Of a DNA stretch of 36,221 bases, positions 28,961 to 36,221 are shown piece by piece. Positions within the stretch are counted from its first letter, which is position 1. Each line of letters begins with the position of its first letter. The notes under the pieces are model-generated. The model did no database searches. It was not told where the DNA came from and worked only from the letters and a program-made list of their open reading frames with translations. The stretch comes from Rhodocyclales bacterium. Lineage in GTDB: Bacteria > Pseudomonadota > Gammaproteobacteria > Burkholderiales > Rhodocyclaceae. The stretch lies in the NCBI GenBank assembly GCA_016177805.1, contig JACOUN010000064.1:1-36221 (forward strand). The letters run 5' to 3'. Both the position numbers and the translations under genes were made by a program.

Positions 28961-29435
28961 AATCCGCTTCACGCTCAACGGCCGCCCGGTCAGCCTGAAG
29001 GTCCCGGCCACGATGAAGACCCTGGCGATGCTGCGCGACAGACTCGGCATGACCGGCACCAAGTACGCCTGCGGCGAAGGCGAGTGCGGCGCCTGTACGA
29101 TCGAGATCGACGGCAAGACCGTCAATAGCTGTCTGATGTACGCCGTCGACTGCGACGGCCGCGAGGTCGTGACCATCGAGGGACTGCGCACGCCCGAAGG
29201 CCTGCACCCGGTGCAACAGGCCTTCGTCGACCACGGCGCGGTGCAGTGCGGTTTCTGCATGCCGGGCATGATCATGCAGGCGCGCAACCTGCTCGCGAAC
29301 AACCCGGAACTGACGCGGGAACAGGCGCAACGGGGCCTCGAAGGCAACCTGTGCCGCTGCACCGGCTACACCAAGGTGCTGGACGCGGTCGAGGCCGTGG
29401 CCGGCAAGAACACGTGCGGCCGTGCCACCCCGTAA
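28941..29435 (+). CDS. Molybdenum hydroxylase 2Fe-2S subunit
   Basis: 164 residues from the first of two adjacent ATGs (28941 or 28944), placed after GAAGAGG inside the end of the FAD-subunit gene. The plant-type cluster motif (CGEGECGACTIEIDGKTVNSC; last Cys included) and the second cluster motif (CGFCMPGM with GNLCRCTGY) are both complete. The two clusters relay electrons from the molybdenum centre to FAD. The longer open frame upstream is a shadow of the FAD gene. Confidence 0.93.
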   Translation: MMSVETEIRFTLNGRPVSLKVPATMKTLAMLRDRLGMTGTKYACGEGECGACTIEIDGKTVNSCLMYAVDCDGREVVTIEGLRTPEGLHPVQQAFVDHGAVQCGFCMPGMIMQARNLLANNPELTREQAQRGLEGNLCRCTGYTKVLDAVEAVAGKNTCGRATP

Positions 29436-29454
29436 CCCGGATCGGAGTCCCCCC

Positions 29455-31809
29455 ATGGAAAAGACCGCCAACCCCACGACAAAACAGACCTTGATCGGCA
29501 CGCGCGTCAAGAAACCCGACGCGCCCGACAAGGCTACCGGCAAGACGCGCTACATCAACGACATGGTGTTGCCGCAGATGCTGATCGGCAAGGTGCTGTT
29601 CGCCGGCCGCCCGCACGCCCGTATCGTGCGCATCGACACCACGGCGGCGCAGGCGCTGCCCGGCGTGCACGCGGTGCTGACCGGGCAGGACGCCACCGGC
29701 CTGAAGTTCGGCTTCTCGCGCGACAACGTCGCGCTCAAGGACAAGGTGCGCTGCGAACACGACGAGATCGCCGCCGTCGCGGCCGAGACCGAAGAGATCG
29801 CGCTGCGCGCGCTCGCACTGATCGAGGTCGAGTACGAGGATCTGCCCGGCGTGTTCACCCCGGAAGCCGGCGCCCGCGAAGACGCGCCGCTGATCCACGA
29901 CAACTTCCCCGGCAACAAAAGCCTGCACTTCGAGTTCGAGCACGGCGACCTGGCCGAGGCCGAAGCCGCCTCCGACATCATCGTGGACAACGTGTTCCGC
30001 CCGCACCACGTCACGCACTGCTGCATGGGCACTTCCTGCGCGATCGCCGACTTCGACCACAACGGCAAGCTGACGATCTGGACCCAGACCCAGTATCCGT
30101 ACAACTACAAGATGGATCTGGCCCCGGCGCTGGGCATCAATCCCGGCGACATCCGCGTGATCCAGCCGCCGGTCGGCGGCGCCTTCGGCTCCAAGCTCGA
30201 TGTCTATCCGTATGAGCCGATCGCCGCGCTGCTGGCGAAGAAGACCGGCCGCCCGGTCAAGGTCATCTACTCGCGCGAGGAGGAGTTCAAGGCCTCGCCC
30301 ACCCGCCAGGCCGCGATCATCCACATGCGCACCGGCTGCACCCGCGACGGCGTGCTGACCTTCCGCAGCGCCGACGTGCTGCTGGACAACGGCGCCTACA
30401 CCTCGTGGGGCCCGACCATCCCGGTCATCATGATGCGCACCGTCTCGGGCCACTACCGCGTGCCGGTGGTCGATTTCAAGGCGCAGGCGATCTACACCAA
30501 CAACCCCTATGCCGGCTCCTTCCGTGGCTACGGCAACGTCCAGACCACCTGGGCCACCGCGCAGCAGATGGACATGCTGGCCGACCTGGTGGACATGGAC
30601 CCGCTGGCATTCCACCTCAAGAACGCGCAGCGCTCCGGCGAAGTCACGCCGCAGAAGTCCTTCCTGCGCGAGTGCGCGCTGGTCGAGTGCCTGGAAGCCG
30701 CCGCCAGCGCCAGCGACTACAGCCGCAAGCGCACGGAATACGCGGCGCTGCGCGATGCGCCCGGCCGCTACAAGAAAGGCATCGGGCTGGCATCCTCGGT
30801 GCACAACGCCGGCGGCGCCAAGATCCACAAGTCCGACGGCATCGGCACCATCCTCAAGATGGACGACTACGCGCGCGTCACGGTCATCACCGGCGCCTCC
30901 GAGATCGGCCAGGGCATCGACGCGGTCATCACGCTGATCGTCGCCGAAGAGCTGGGGGTGCCGCTGGAACACGTGACCATCGTCAACAACGACTCCGACG
31001 TGGCGCCGTGGGACGTCGGCGTGCACGCCTCGCGCACCACCTTCATCGCCGGCAACGGCACGCGCCGCGCGGCGCAAAAGGCCAAGGCGCAGATCCTCAA
31101 CGCCGCCGAACGCATGCTCGGCGAACCGACCGAAACCCTGGACCTGCGCGGCGGCCAGGTGGTGTTCGAGCGCGACGGCACGCCGCTGATCCAGTTGGAG
31201 CGCCTGTTGCGCCAGATGCACTTCAAGGCCGAGCCCGAACTGGTGATGGTCACCGACTACTACGAACCCAAGAGCGAGCCCGAGGGCGCCAGACACATCT
31301 CCGACCACTCCGCCGCGTATTCGCACGCCGTGCACATCGCCGAGATCACCGTCGACACGCTGACCGGCGAGATCACGGTGGACAAGGTCACGGCGGCGCA
31401 GGACGTCGGCCGCGTCATCAACCGCATGGGGCTGGAAGGCCAGGTCGAAGGCGGCCTGGCGATCGGCCTGGGCTACGCGCTGAGCGAGAACATGCAGATC
31501 GACAAAGGCATGCTGAAGAACGCCTGCTTCCGCGACTACAAGCTCATCACCGCGCCGGAGATGCCGCCGCTCGACCTGCACTTCATCGAGAGCAACTGCG
31601 CCGAAGGCCCGTATGGCGCCAAGGGCATCTCCGAGCTGCCGACCATCGTGATCGCGCCGGCCATCGCCAACGCGCTGTACAACGCGACCGGCGTGCGCAT
31701 CTTCAACCCGCCGATGTCGCCGGAAACGGTCGCGCGCGCGATCCACGAACGGCGGGCGCAGACCAACGCCGGCAAGGTCGCCACCCCCGCCGAGGGGCTG
31801 GCGGTGTGA
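29455..31809 (+). CDS. Molybdenum hydroxylase catalytic subunit (indoleacetyl ring hydroxylation)
   Basis: 784 residues of the xanthine dehydrogenase large-subunit family. Start ATG 29455 follows CGGAGTCC. Pterin-contact and family motifs: VGGAFGSKLDVYPYE, GSFRGYGNVQ, GASEIGQGIDAVI, and the C-terminal catalytic Glu in YGAKGISELP (about residue 727). It should hydroxylate C2 of the indole ring with water-derived oxygen, giving 2-oxoindoleacetate or its CoA ester, without O2. This matches the enzyme reported for anaerobic indoleacetate breakdown. Substrate is assigned by operon context; other heteroaromatic acyl-CoA substrates cannot be excluded from sequence. Confidence 0.88.
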   Translation: MEKTANPTTKQTLIGTRVKKPDAPDKATGKTRYINDMVLPQMLIGKVLFAGRPHARIVRIDTTAAQALPGVHAVLTGQDATGLKFGFSRDNVALKDKVRCEHDEIAAVAAETEEIALRALALIEVEYEDLPGVFTPEAGAREDAPLIHDNFPGNKSLHFEFEHGDLAEAEAASDIIVDNVFRPHHVTHCCMGTSCAIADFDHNGKLTIWTQTQYPYNYKMDLAPALGINPGDIRVIQPPVGGAFGSKLDVYPYEPIAALLAKKTGRPVKVIYSREEEFKASPTRQAAIIHMRTGCTRDGVLTFRSADVLLDNGAYTSWGPTIPVIMMRTVSGHYRVPVVDFKAQAIYTNNPYAGSFRGYGNVQTTWATAQQMDMLADLVDMDPLAFHLKNAQRSGEVTPQKSFLRECALVECLEAAASASDYSRKRTEYAALRDAPGRYKKGIGLASSVHNAGGAKIHKSDGIGTILKMDDYARVTVITGASEIGQGIDAVITLIVAEELGVPLEHVTIVNNDSDVAPWDVGVHASRTTFIAGNGTRRAAQKAKAQILNAAERMLGEPTETLDLRGGQVVFERDGTPLIQLERLLRQMHFKAEPELVMVTDYYEPKSEPEGARHISDHSAAYSHAVHIAEITVDTLTGEITVDKVTAAQDVGRVINRMGLEGQVEGGLAIGLGYALSENMQIDKGMLKNACFRDYKLITAPEMPPLDLHFIESNCAEGPYGAKGISELPTIVIAPAIANALYNATGVRIFNPPMSPETVARAIHERRAQTNAGKVATPAEGLAV

Positions 31810-31815
31810 GCGCGC

Positions 31816-32067
31816 ATGAAGCTGAAATACTACGCCTGGCTGCGCGACAGCCTGGGGTGCGAGTCGGAAGAGATCACGCTGCCGCCCGGAATCACGACCG
31901 TCGGCATGCTGCTCGACTGGCTGCCGAGTTTGGGCGAAAGGTACATGCGCGCGTTCGAGTACATCGACGTGGTGCTGGTCTCGGTCAATTCGCACTATGC
32001 CGATCGTGACCATCCGGTGTGCGATGAGGACGAAATTATTTTGGCCCCGCCGATCGCGGGGGGGTGA
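31816..32067 (+). CDS. MoaD/ThiS-like ubiquitin-fold sulfur carrier
   Basis: 83 residues with a beta-grasp pattern and the terminal Gly-Gly (ILAPPIAGG) that is adenylated and thiocarboxylated in MoaD. It starts 7 bases after the molybdenum subunit. MoaD supplies the dithiolene sulfurs of molybdopterin, so a dedicated copy may boost cofactor supply for the large hydroxylase or a related sulfuration. No moaE or moeB-like gene is adjacent, so it would rely on housekeeping partners. Confidence 0.85.
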   Translation: MKLKYYAWLRDSLGCESEEITLPPGITTVGMLLDWLPSLGERYMRAFEYIDVVLVSVNSHYADRDHPVCDEDEIILAPPIAGG

Positions 32068-32115
32068 GGAGAAGCTCTTGAGATTCCAGATCCTGAACAC
32101 GCGCCGGAGTCCCGC

Positions 32116-33309
32116 ATGAAGCGCCGCACCGTCCTGTCGATGGAGCAGGCGCTGTCCCTGCCCTATGCCACGCTGCGCTTCGCGCAACTGGGCTGGCGCG
32201 TGATCCGCATCGAGGCCATCGGAGGGGGCGGCCTGCCCGGCGACCCCAACCGCTATATCGGCGGCCGGGTGGTCGATGACGACCGACGCACCTACTTCAT
32301 CGCCCCCAACGTGGGCAAGGAAGCCATCGCCCTCAACCTCAAGGACCCGCGCGGCCAGCAAGTGCTGCGCAAGCTGCTGGTGGAACTGGATGTCGATGTG
32401 TTCTGCTGCAACACCGTGCCGCGCCGCTACACCCAGCTCGGCATCGACTACGAAACGCTGGCGGCGGTCAAGCCGGATTTGATCTGGGCCGCGATCTCGG
32501 CGATGGGGCCGGACTACCCGGACGCCCCCGGCTACGATCCGGTGATCCAGGCGATGTCCGGCTACATGGAGCTGACCGGCCCGGCCGACGGCCCGCCGAC
32601 CCTGTCCGGCGTGCCGCTGGTGGACCTGAAGGCCGGCGACGAGGTGTACGCCAACGTGATGCTGGCGCTGGCCGAACGCGCCGAAACCGGCAAGGGCACG
32701 CGCATCGACGTGTCGATGCTGCAGGCGGCCGCCTCCTGGCTGATCACCACCCTGCCGCTGCTGGACTTCGACTGCCATTCGAGCGAAATCACGCGCTGCG
32801 GCAACGAGCACCGCAAGTTCATCCCGACCAACGTCTACCCGACCTTGGATGGCTTCATCTACATGGCGATCGGCAGCGACGTGCAGTGGCAGCGCCTGGT
32901 CGCGATACCGAAGTTCGCCGGCGCGGGCAATGCGGCGCGCGCGACCAACGAGGGACGCCACGCCGAGCGCGAGGCCATCCACCGCGACATCGCCGCCGCC
33001 ACGCGCCTATACACGACCGCCGAGATCAGCGCCGATTTTCGCGCCGCGACGATTCCGCACGCACCGATCCACGACATCCCGGCGGTGCGCGACATGGCGG
33101 CGCTGGCCAACAAGCTCACCACCACGTGTCTGCCCGACGGACGCCGGGTGCGCATGCAGCCGATGGCGGTGGACCGCCCCGACGCGCCGTCGGAACTGGC
33201 CTTTCCACCCAAGTACGGCCAGCACACCCGCAGCGTGCTGACCGAAGCCGGCTGCTCCGCCGCCGAGATCGCCGCACTGGAACATGACGGCGTGGTCGCC
33301 GCCAACTGA
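32116..33309 (+). CDS. iaaL: Class III CoA transferase (phenylsuccinyl-CoA transferase)
   Basis: 397 residues of the CaiB/BaiF family; the catalytic Asp is visible as Asp170 in [12 protein letters not shown]. In Aromatoleum IaaL shuffles CoA between C4-dicarboxylic acids such as succinate, phenylsuccinate and benzylsuccinate. In the pathway it would move CoA to the carboxyl group suited for the mutase. The N-terminus lacks the usual extended GIRVLD... strand and starts [20 protein letters not shown], but length and downstream domain are normal. CGGAG precedes the ATG; the gap to the MoaD-like gene is 48 bases. Assigned by context plus family. Confidence 0.85.
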   Translation: MKRRTVLSMEQALSLPYATLRFAQLGWRVIRIEAIGGGGLPGDPNRYIGGRVVDDDRRTYFIAPNVGKEAIALNLKDPRGQQVLRKLLVELDVDVFCCNTVPRRYTQLGIDYETLAAVKPDLIWAAISAMGPDYPDAPGYDPVIQAMSGYMELTGPADGPPTLSGVPLVDLKAGDEVYANVMLALAERAETGKGTRIDVSMLQAAASWLITTLPLLDFDCHSSEITRCGNEHRKFIPTNVYPTLDGFIYMAIGSDVQWQRLVAIPKFAGAGNAARATNEGRHAEREAIHRDIAAATRLYTTAEISADFRAATIPHAPIHDIPAVRDMAALANKLTTTCLPDGRRVRMQPMAVDRPDAPSELAFPPKYGQHTRSVLTEAGCSAAEIAALEHDGVVAAN

Positions 33310-33330
33310 ACGCATCGAACGAGCCCTGAC

Positions 33331-35346
33331 ATGACCCCAACCTACGCCAACCCCCTCCTGCACACCCCCGAACGGCCGCTGCCGCGCCACGTCGCGATCA
33401 TCGGCGCCGGCACCATAGGCCCGGACATCGGCTACTACCTCAAGAGCGCGCTGCCCGAGCTGCGCCTGACCCTGATCGACATCTCGCAGGACGCGCTCGA
33501 CCGCGCGCTGCAACGCTTCCACGACTACGCCGCGAAGGCGGTGGCGCGCGGCAAGATGAACGAACGCCAGGCCGCCGCCGTGACCACCGGCATCGCCGGC
33601 ACCACCGACTACGCCAGCCTCGCCGACTGCGACTGGGTGATCGAAGCCGCCACCGAAAACCTCGCGCTCAAGCGCTGCATCTTCGCCCAGGTCGAGGCGG
33701 TGGTGCGCCCCGACGCGCTGATCACCTCCAACACCAGCTCGCTGCCGGCCGCGCGCATCTTCTCCGAACTGCGGCACAAGCAACGCGCCACCGTGACCCA
33801 CTTCTTCGCCCCGGCCTGGCGCAACCCGGCGGTGGAAGTGATAGCGTGGACCGAGACCGATCCGGCGGTGGTCGAATACCTGCGCTGGCTGTTCTGCGTC
33901 ACCGGCAAGGTGCCGCTGGTCACCGCCGACGCGGTGTGCTTCATGCTCGACCGCATCTTCGACAACTGGTGCAACGACGCCGCGCTGCTGCTCGACCGCG
34001 CCACCGCCGCGCAGATCGACAGCACCTCGACCGAGTTCGTGCACGCCGGGCCGTTCTTCGTGCTGAACCTGGCCAACGGCAACCCCATCATCACCGAGAC
34101 CAACACCCTGCAGTGCGAGGAAGAAGGTCCGCACTACGACCCGGCGCCGGTGTTCCGCTCGGTCGACAAGTGGCTGACGGTGCCGCCGGGCAAGCGCGTC
34201 GAGGTCGCGCCCGGCACCGCCGCCGCGATTCGCGACCGCTTGCTGGGGGTGTTGTTGTCGCAGACCGTGGACATCCTCGACCGCGACATCGGCGACGAAG
34301 CCGACCTGGACCTGGGGTGCAAGGTCGCGCTGGGCTTCAAGCAAGGCCCGCTGGCCTTGATGCGCGAACTGGGCGAGGCCGAAACCCGGCGCATTCTCGA
34401 CCGCTACGCCGCCGAGCGCCCCGGCATGCCGATGCCCCGGCGCCCACTCGCGGATTATCAGGACTACTGGCGCCACGTGCTGGTGGACGACGTCGATGGC
34501 GTCAAGATCATCACGCTGCGCCGCCCCGAAGCGATGAACGCGCTGCACGACGAGCTGACCGACGAGGTGCTGGCGGTGATCCGGCGGTTCGAGGCCGACC
34601 CGGCGGTGACCGGTTTCGTCATCACCGGCTACGGCGCCAAGGCCTTCTGTGCCGGCGCCGACATCGGCCGCTTCCCCTCCATGCTCGGCGACGCCGAGGC
34701 CGCCACCCAGTACGCGCGCGACTGCTCGCGACTGCTGGTGCACCTGGACGGGATGCGCAAACCGGTGGTCGCGGCGCTCAACGGCATGGCGCTGGGCGGC
34801 GGGTTGGAGCTGGTAATGCGCTGCCACGCCATCGTCGCGCTCAAGGACGCATGGATGCAACTGCCGGAAATCACGCTCGGCATCGTGCCGGGCATAGGCG
34901 CGATGGTGGTGCCGTACCGGCGCTGGCCGCAGGCCGCCAGCGCCTTCCACGCCATGCTGCGCCGCGCCGAACGCATGAAAGCGGCGCAGGCGCTGGAACT
35001 GGGGGTGGTCGATGGGCTGGCGGACAACGTCGCCGAACTGCTCAAGCTCGCGGTGGCGCGCGTGCACGCGCTGGCCGAACGTCCGGCCGCCGTCGCGGCC
35101 GGTCCGGTGGCGCTGACACCGCTGGCGCCGGTCGAGGCGCACAGCGCCGCCGGCCAGCCGCTGTCACGCGAAATCATGGCGATCCTGGAAAACACCGTGG
35201 TCCGCGCCGCCGCCGCCGCTACACTGGCCGAGGCGCTGGAAATCGGCTACCACGCCTTCGGCGCCAGCGCCTGCACCGCCGCCGCCCACGAAGGCATCAC
35301 CGCCTTCATGCAGGGGCGCAAACCGGATTTCAGCACCACCCCCTAA
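33331..35346 (+). CDS. 3-hydroxyacyl-CoA dehydrogenase / enoyl-CoA hydratase fusion
   Basis: 671 residues, with domain order HADH then ECH, the reverse of FadB. The N-terminal Rossmann motif AIIGAGTIGPDIGYYL (about 15-30) and ITSNTSSLPAARI, THFFAPAW and C-terminal HADH helices extend to about 360. The hydratase follows at about 380-640, with oxyanion segment NGMALGGGLELVMR and Glu in QLPEITLGIVPG. It hydrates 2-aminocinnamoyl-CoA and oxidises the hydroxyl to the beta-keto ester, feeding the thiolase. A fusion of this kind is described in the iaa gene set. It is the last enzyme gene of the operon. Confidence 0.88.
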   Translation: MTPTYANPLLHTPERPLPRHVAIIGAGTIGPDIGYYLKSALPELRLTLIDISQDALDRALQRFHDYAAKAVARGKMNERQAAAVTTGIAGTTDYASLADCDWVIEAATENLALKRCIFAQVEAVVRPDALITSNTSSLPAARIFSELRHKQRATVTHFFAPAWRNPAVEVIAWTETDPAVVEYLRWLFCVTGKVPLVTADAVCFMLDRIFDNWCNDAALLLDRATAAQIDSTSTEFVHAGPFFVLNLANGNPIITETNTLQCEEEGPHYDPAPVFRSVDKWLTVPPGKRVEVAPGTAAAIRDRLLGVLLSQTVDILDRDIGDEADLDLGCKVALGFKQGPLALMRELGEAETRRILDRYAAERPGMPMPRRPLADYQDYWRHVLVDDVDGVKIITLRRPEAMNALHDELTDEVLAVIRRFEADPAVTGFVITGYGAKAFCAGADIGRFPSMLGDAEAATQYARDCSRLLVHLDGMRKPVVAALNGMALGGGLELVMRCHAIVALKDAWMQLPEITLGIVPGIGAMVVPYRRWPQAASAFHAMLRRAERMKAAQALELGVVDGLADNVAELLKLAVARVHALAERPAAVAAGPVALTPLAPVEAHSAAGQPLSREIMAILENTVVRAAAAATLAEALEIGYHAFGASACTAAAHEGITAFMQGRKPDFSTTP

Positions 35347-35718
35347 CCCCGGCCAACCTGCTACAGAGAGGGACAGCACCGACAGAGAAACATTAGCTTG
35401 GCAAACACTGACGATGAAGGGTGGAGTACGCGCAGTCACTCCCTCCCCTTCAAGGGGAGGGCTGGGGTGGGGATGGGTTTGGCAAGCAGTGAAGCAACCC
35501 ATCCCCCTCCTGACCGGGAGTCTCCGCTTCGCTCCGCCGCTTCGGCGGCGCAGAGCGGTGCTCTGCGAAACCTCGCCTCCGCCCCCCTTGAAGGGGGAGG
35601 AACCAGGCGCCAACAATGCTCACATCTTCAACAACCAGGTAACAAAAGGCGGCACAGACCGCCAGCACAGCGTCATGGAAGATCAAACCGAGTCGTTCTA
35701 CGCCAGAGGAGGAACACC
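35347..35718. other. 372-base non-coding gap between the iaa operon and the TRAP gene
   Basis: Most of this interval is the C/G-rich inverted element (35438-35604) with an unrelated segment between its two units. Short open frames here translate repeat sequence and are not credible genes. The last 110 bases hold a GAGGAGGAAC ribosome site for the TRAP gene; I see no clear promoter or factor-independent terminator. Confidence 0.6.
35438..35604. repeat. C/G-rich inverted repeat element, copy 2
   Basis: The left unit is CTCCCTCCCCTTCAAGGGGA plus GGGCTGGGGTGGGGATGGGTTT (35439-35480). The middle unit AACCCATCCCCCTCC (35497-35510) is inverted to it. About 70 bases of other sequence, including TTCGGCGGCGCAGAGC, then precede the closing CCCCCCTTGAAGGGGGAGG (35582-35600). 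It is the same family as 1696-1817 but interrupted. Confidence 0.7.
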
Positions 35719-36221
35719 ATGAAATTGATCCAGACCGCCGCCGCAAGCCTGTTCGCAGGCATGCTCATGACCGCACCGGTGCACGCCGAGACGGTACTCA
35801 ACGCGTCATCCTGGGTGCCGCCGGCGCACCTGCTGACCGCCAACGTGATGGTGCCGTGGATGCAGGAGGTGGAGAAGGCCACCGACGGACGCGTCAAGTT
35901 CAACCTGCTGCCCAAGGCCCCGGTCGGCCCACCGCAGACTTTCGACGCGGTCAAGGACGGGATCGTGGACTTCTCGTTCACCGTGCACGGCTACACTCCG
36001 GGGCGCTTCGTCGCGACCAAGATGACCGAGTTCGGCTTCCTCGGCGATTCGGCCGAATCGATCTCGGTGGCCTACCAGCGCATGTACGACAAGCACCTGG
36101 CCAAGCTCGACGAGCACGCCGGGGTCAAGGTCATAGGCGTGTTCTCGCACGGCCCCGGCCACATGTACGCGGCCAAGCACCCGATCGGCTCGCTCGCCGA
36201 TCTGGCCAACATGAAGGTGCG
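35719..36221 (+). CDS. TRAP transporter periplasmic binding protein DctP family (3' end outside window)
   Basis: At least 167 residues. A signal peptide (MKLIQTAAASLFAGMLMTAPVHA) is followed by ETVLNASSWVPPAHLLTANVMVPW and the DctP-type regions EKATDGRVKFNLLPKAP, AVKDGIVDFSFTVHGYTPGRF and SHGPGHMYAAKHPIGSLADLANMKVR. The family binds carboxylates in the periplasm for a sodium- or proton-driven DctQM transporter, presumably encoded beyond the window. Following the iaa operon, it may bring in indoleacetate or another aryl carboxylate. GAGGAGGAACACC precedes the ATG. Confidence 0.9.
   Translation, partial: MKLIQTAAASLFAGMLMTAPVHAETVLNASSWVPPAHLLTANVMVPWMQEVEKATDGRVKFNLLPKAPVGPPQTFDAVKDGIVDFSFTVHGYTPGRFVATKMTEFGFLGDSAESISVAYQRMYDKHLAKLDEHAGVKVIGVFSHGPGHMYAAKHPIGSLADLANMKV

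Noticed and set aside
28082-31809. 4-hydroxybenzoyl-CoA reductase (HcrABC) as identity of the Mo enzyme
   Set aside because: The FAD subunit lacks the added 4Fe-4S segment of that reductase and the neighbours are indoleacetate genes.
29272-32982. A minus-strand open frame of over 1200 codons opposite the Mo hydroxylase genes
   Set aside because: It is a GC-rich shadow of well-recognised plus-strand genes; the translation is low-complexity (rich in Gly, Ala, Arg, Val, His) and matches no family.
35414-35722. A 102-codon frame before the TRAP gene
   Set aside because: It is mostly translated repeat element and overlaps the TRAP start, with no family resemblance.

Overview
The window is GC-rich and densely coded, with long translationally coupled operons. 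Its gene content matches a betaproteobacterium of the Rhodocyclales group (Aromatoleum, Azoarcus or Thauera-like) specialised in aromatic acids. This placement rests on gene content and recognisable protein families; no database search was run.

Left third (1-14351): a benzoate module of the aerobic benzoyl-CoA (box) type. On the minus strand, read right to left, are boxR (XRE/shikimate-kinase-like regulator), boxC (dihydrodiol lyase), boxB (diiron epoxidase), boxA (reductase) and a hemerythrin-domain gene that leaves the window. Divergent from boxR, on the plus strand, are a DUF4863 gene, benzoate-CoA ligase (bclA), a complete branched-chain-type ABC importer (binding protein, two permeases, two ATPases), an alpha/beta hydrolase and a hotdog thioesterase. 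The boxR/DUF4863 intergenic region holds five TGCA motifs and a good sigma70-like promoter. boxD (the ring-cleavage aldehyde dehydrogenase) is not in the window.

Middle (14354-17627): a half-size GDT1-type membrane protein, a membrane diguanylate cyclase with two periplasmic solute-binding domains, a MarR regulator facing left, and an intergenic region with palindromes and a REP hairpin.

Right half (17628-35346): a long plus-strand operon that I recognise as the iaa (indole-3-acetate, auxin) degradation operon described in Aromatoleum/Azoarcus. The order is GntR regulator, thiolase, CoA ligase (IaaB), hydantoinase A and B, acyl-CoA dehydrogenase (IaaF), B12 mutase small and large subunits, a three-subunit molybdenum hydroxylase, a MoaD-like protein, a class III CoA transferase (IaaL) and a hydroxyacyl-CoA dehydrogenase/enoyl-CoA hydratase fusion. 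Expected flow: indoleacetate is activated to its CoA ester; the ring is hydroxylated to the 2-oxo form; the lactam is opened by the hydantoinase; CoA is moved within the phenylsuccinyl intermediate; the mutase makes an aminobenzylmalonyl-CoA; IaaF oxidises and decarboxylates it to 2-aminocinnamoyl-CoA; and beta-oxidation gives 2-aminobenzoyl-CoA plus acetyl-CoA. A TRAP transporter binding protein follows and is cut by the window end.

The most notable anomalies are two out-of-frame internal deletions, one in hydantoinase B and one in the mutase large subunit. Each removes a family-conserved stretch and leaves the rest of the frame intact. Either the auxin pathway is recently broken in this genome or the assembly has lost short segments. 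The acyl-CoA dehydrogenase lacks the usual catalytic glutamate, which fits the unusual decarboxylating reaction assigned to IaaF. Non-coding structure includes two nearly identical REP-type hairpins, two copies of a C/G-rich inverted element, and several candidate operators.
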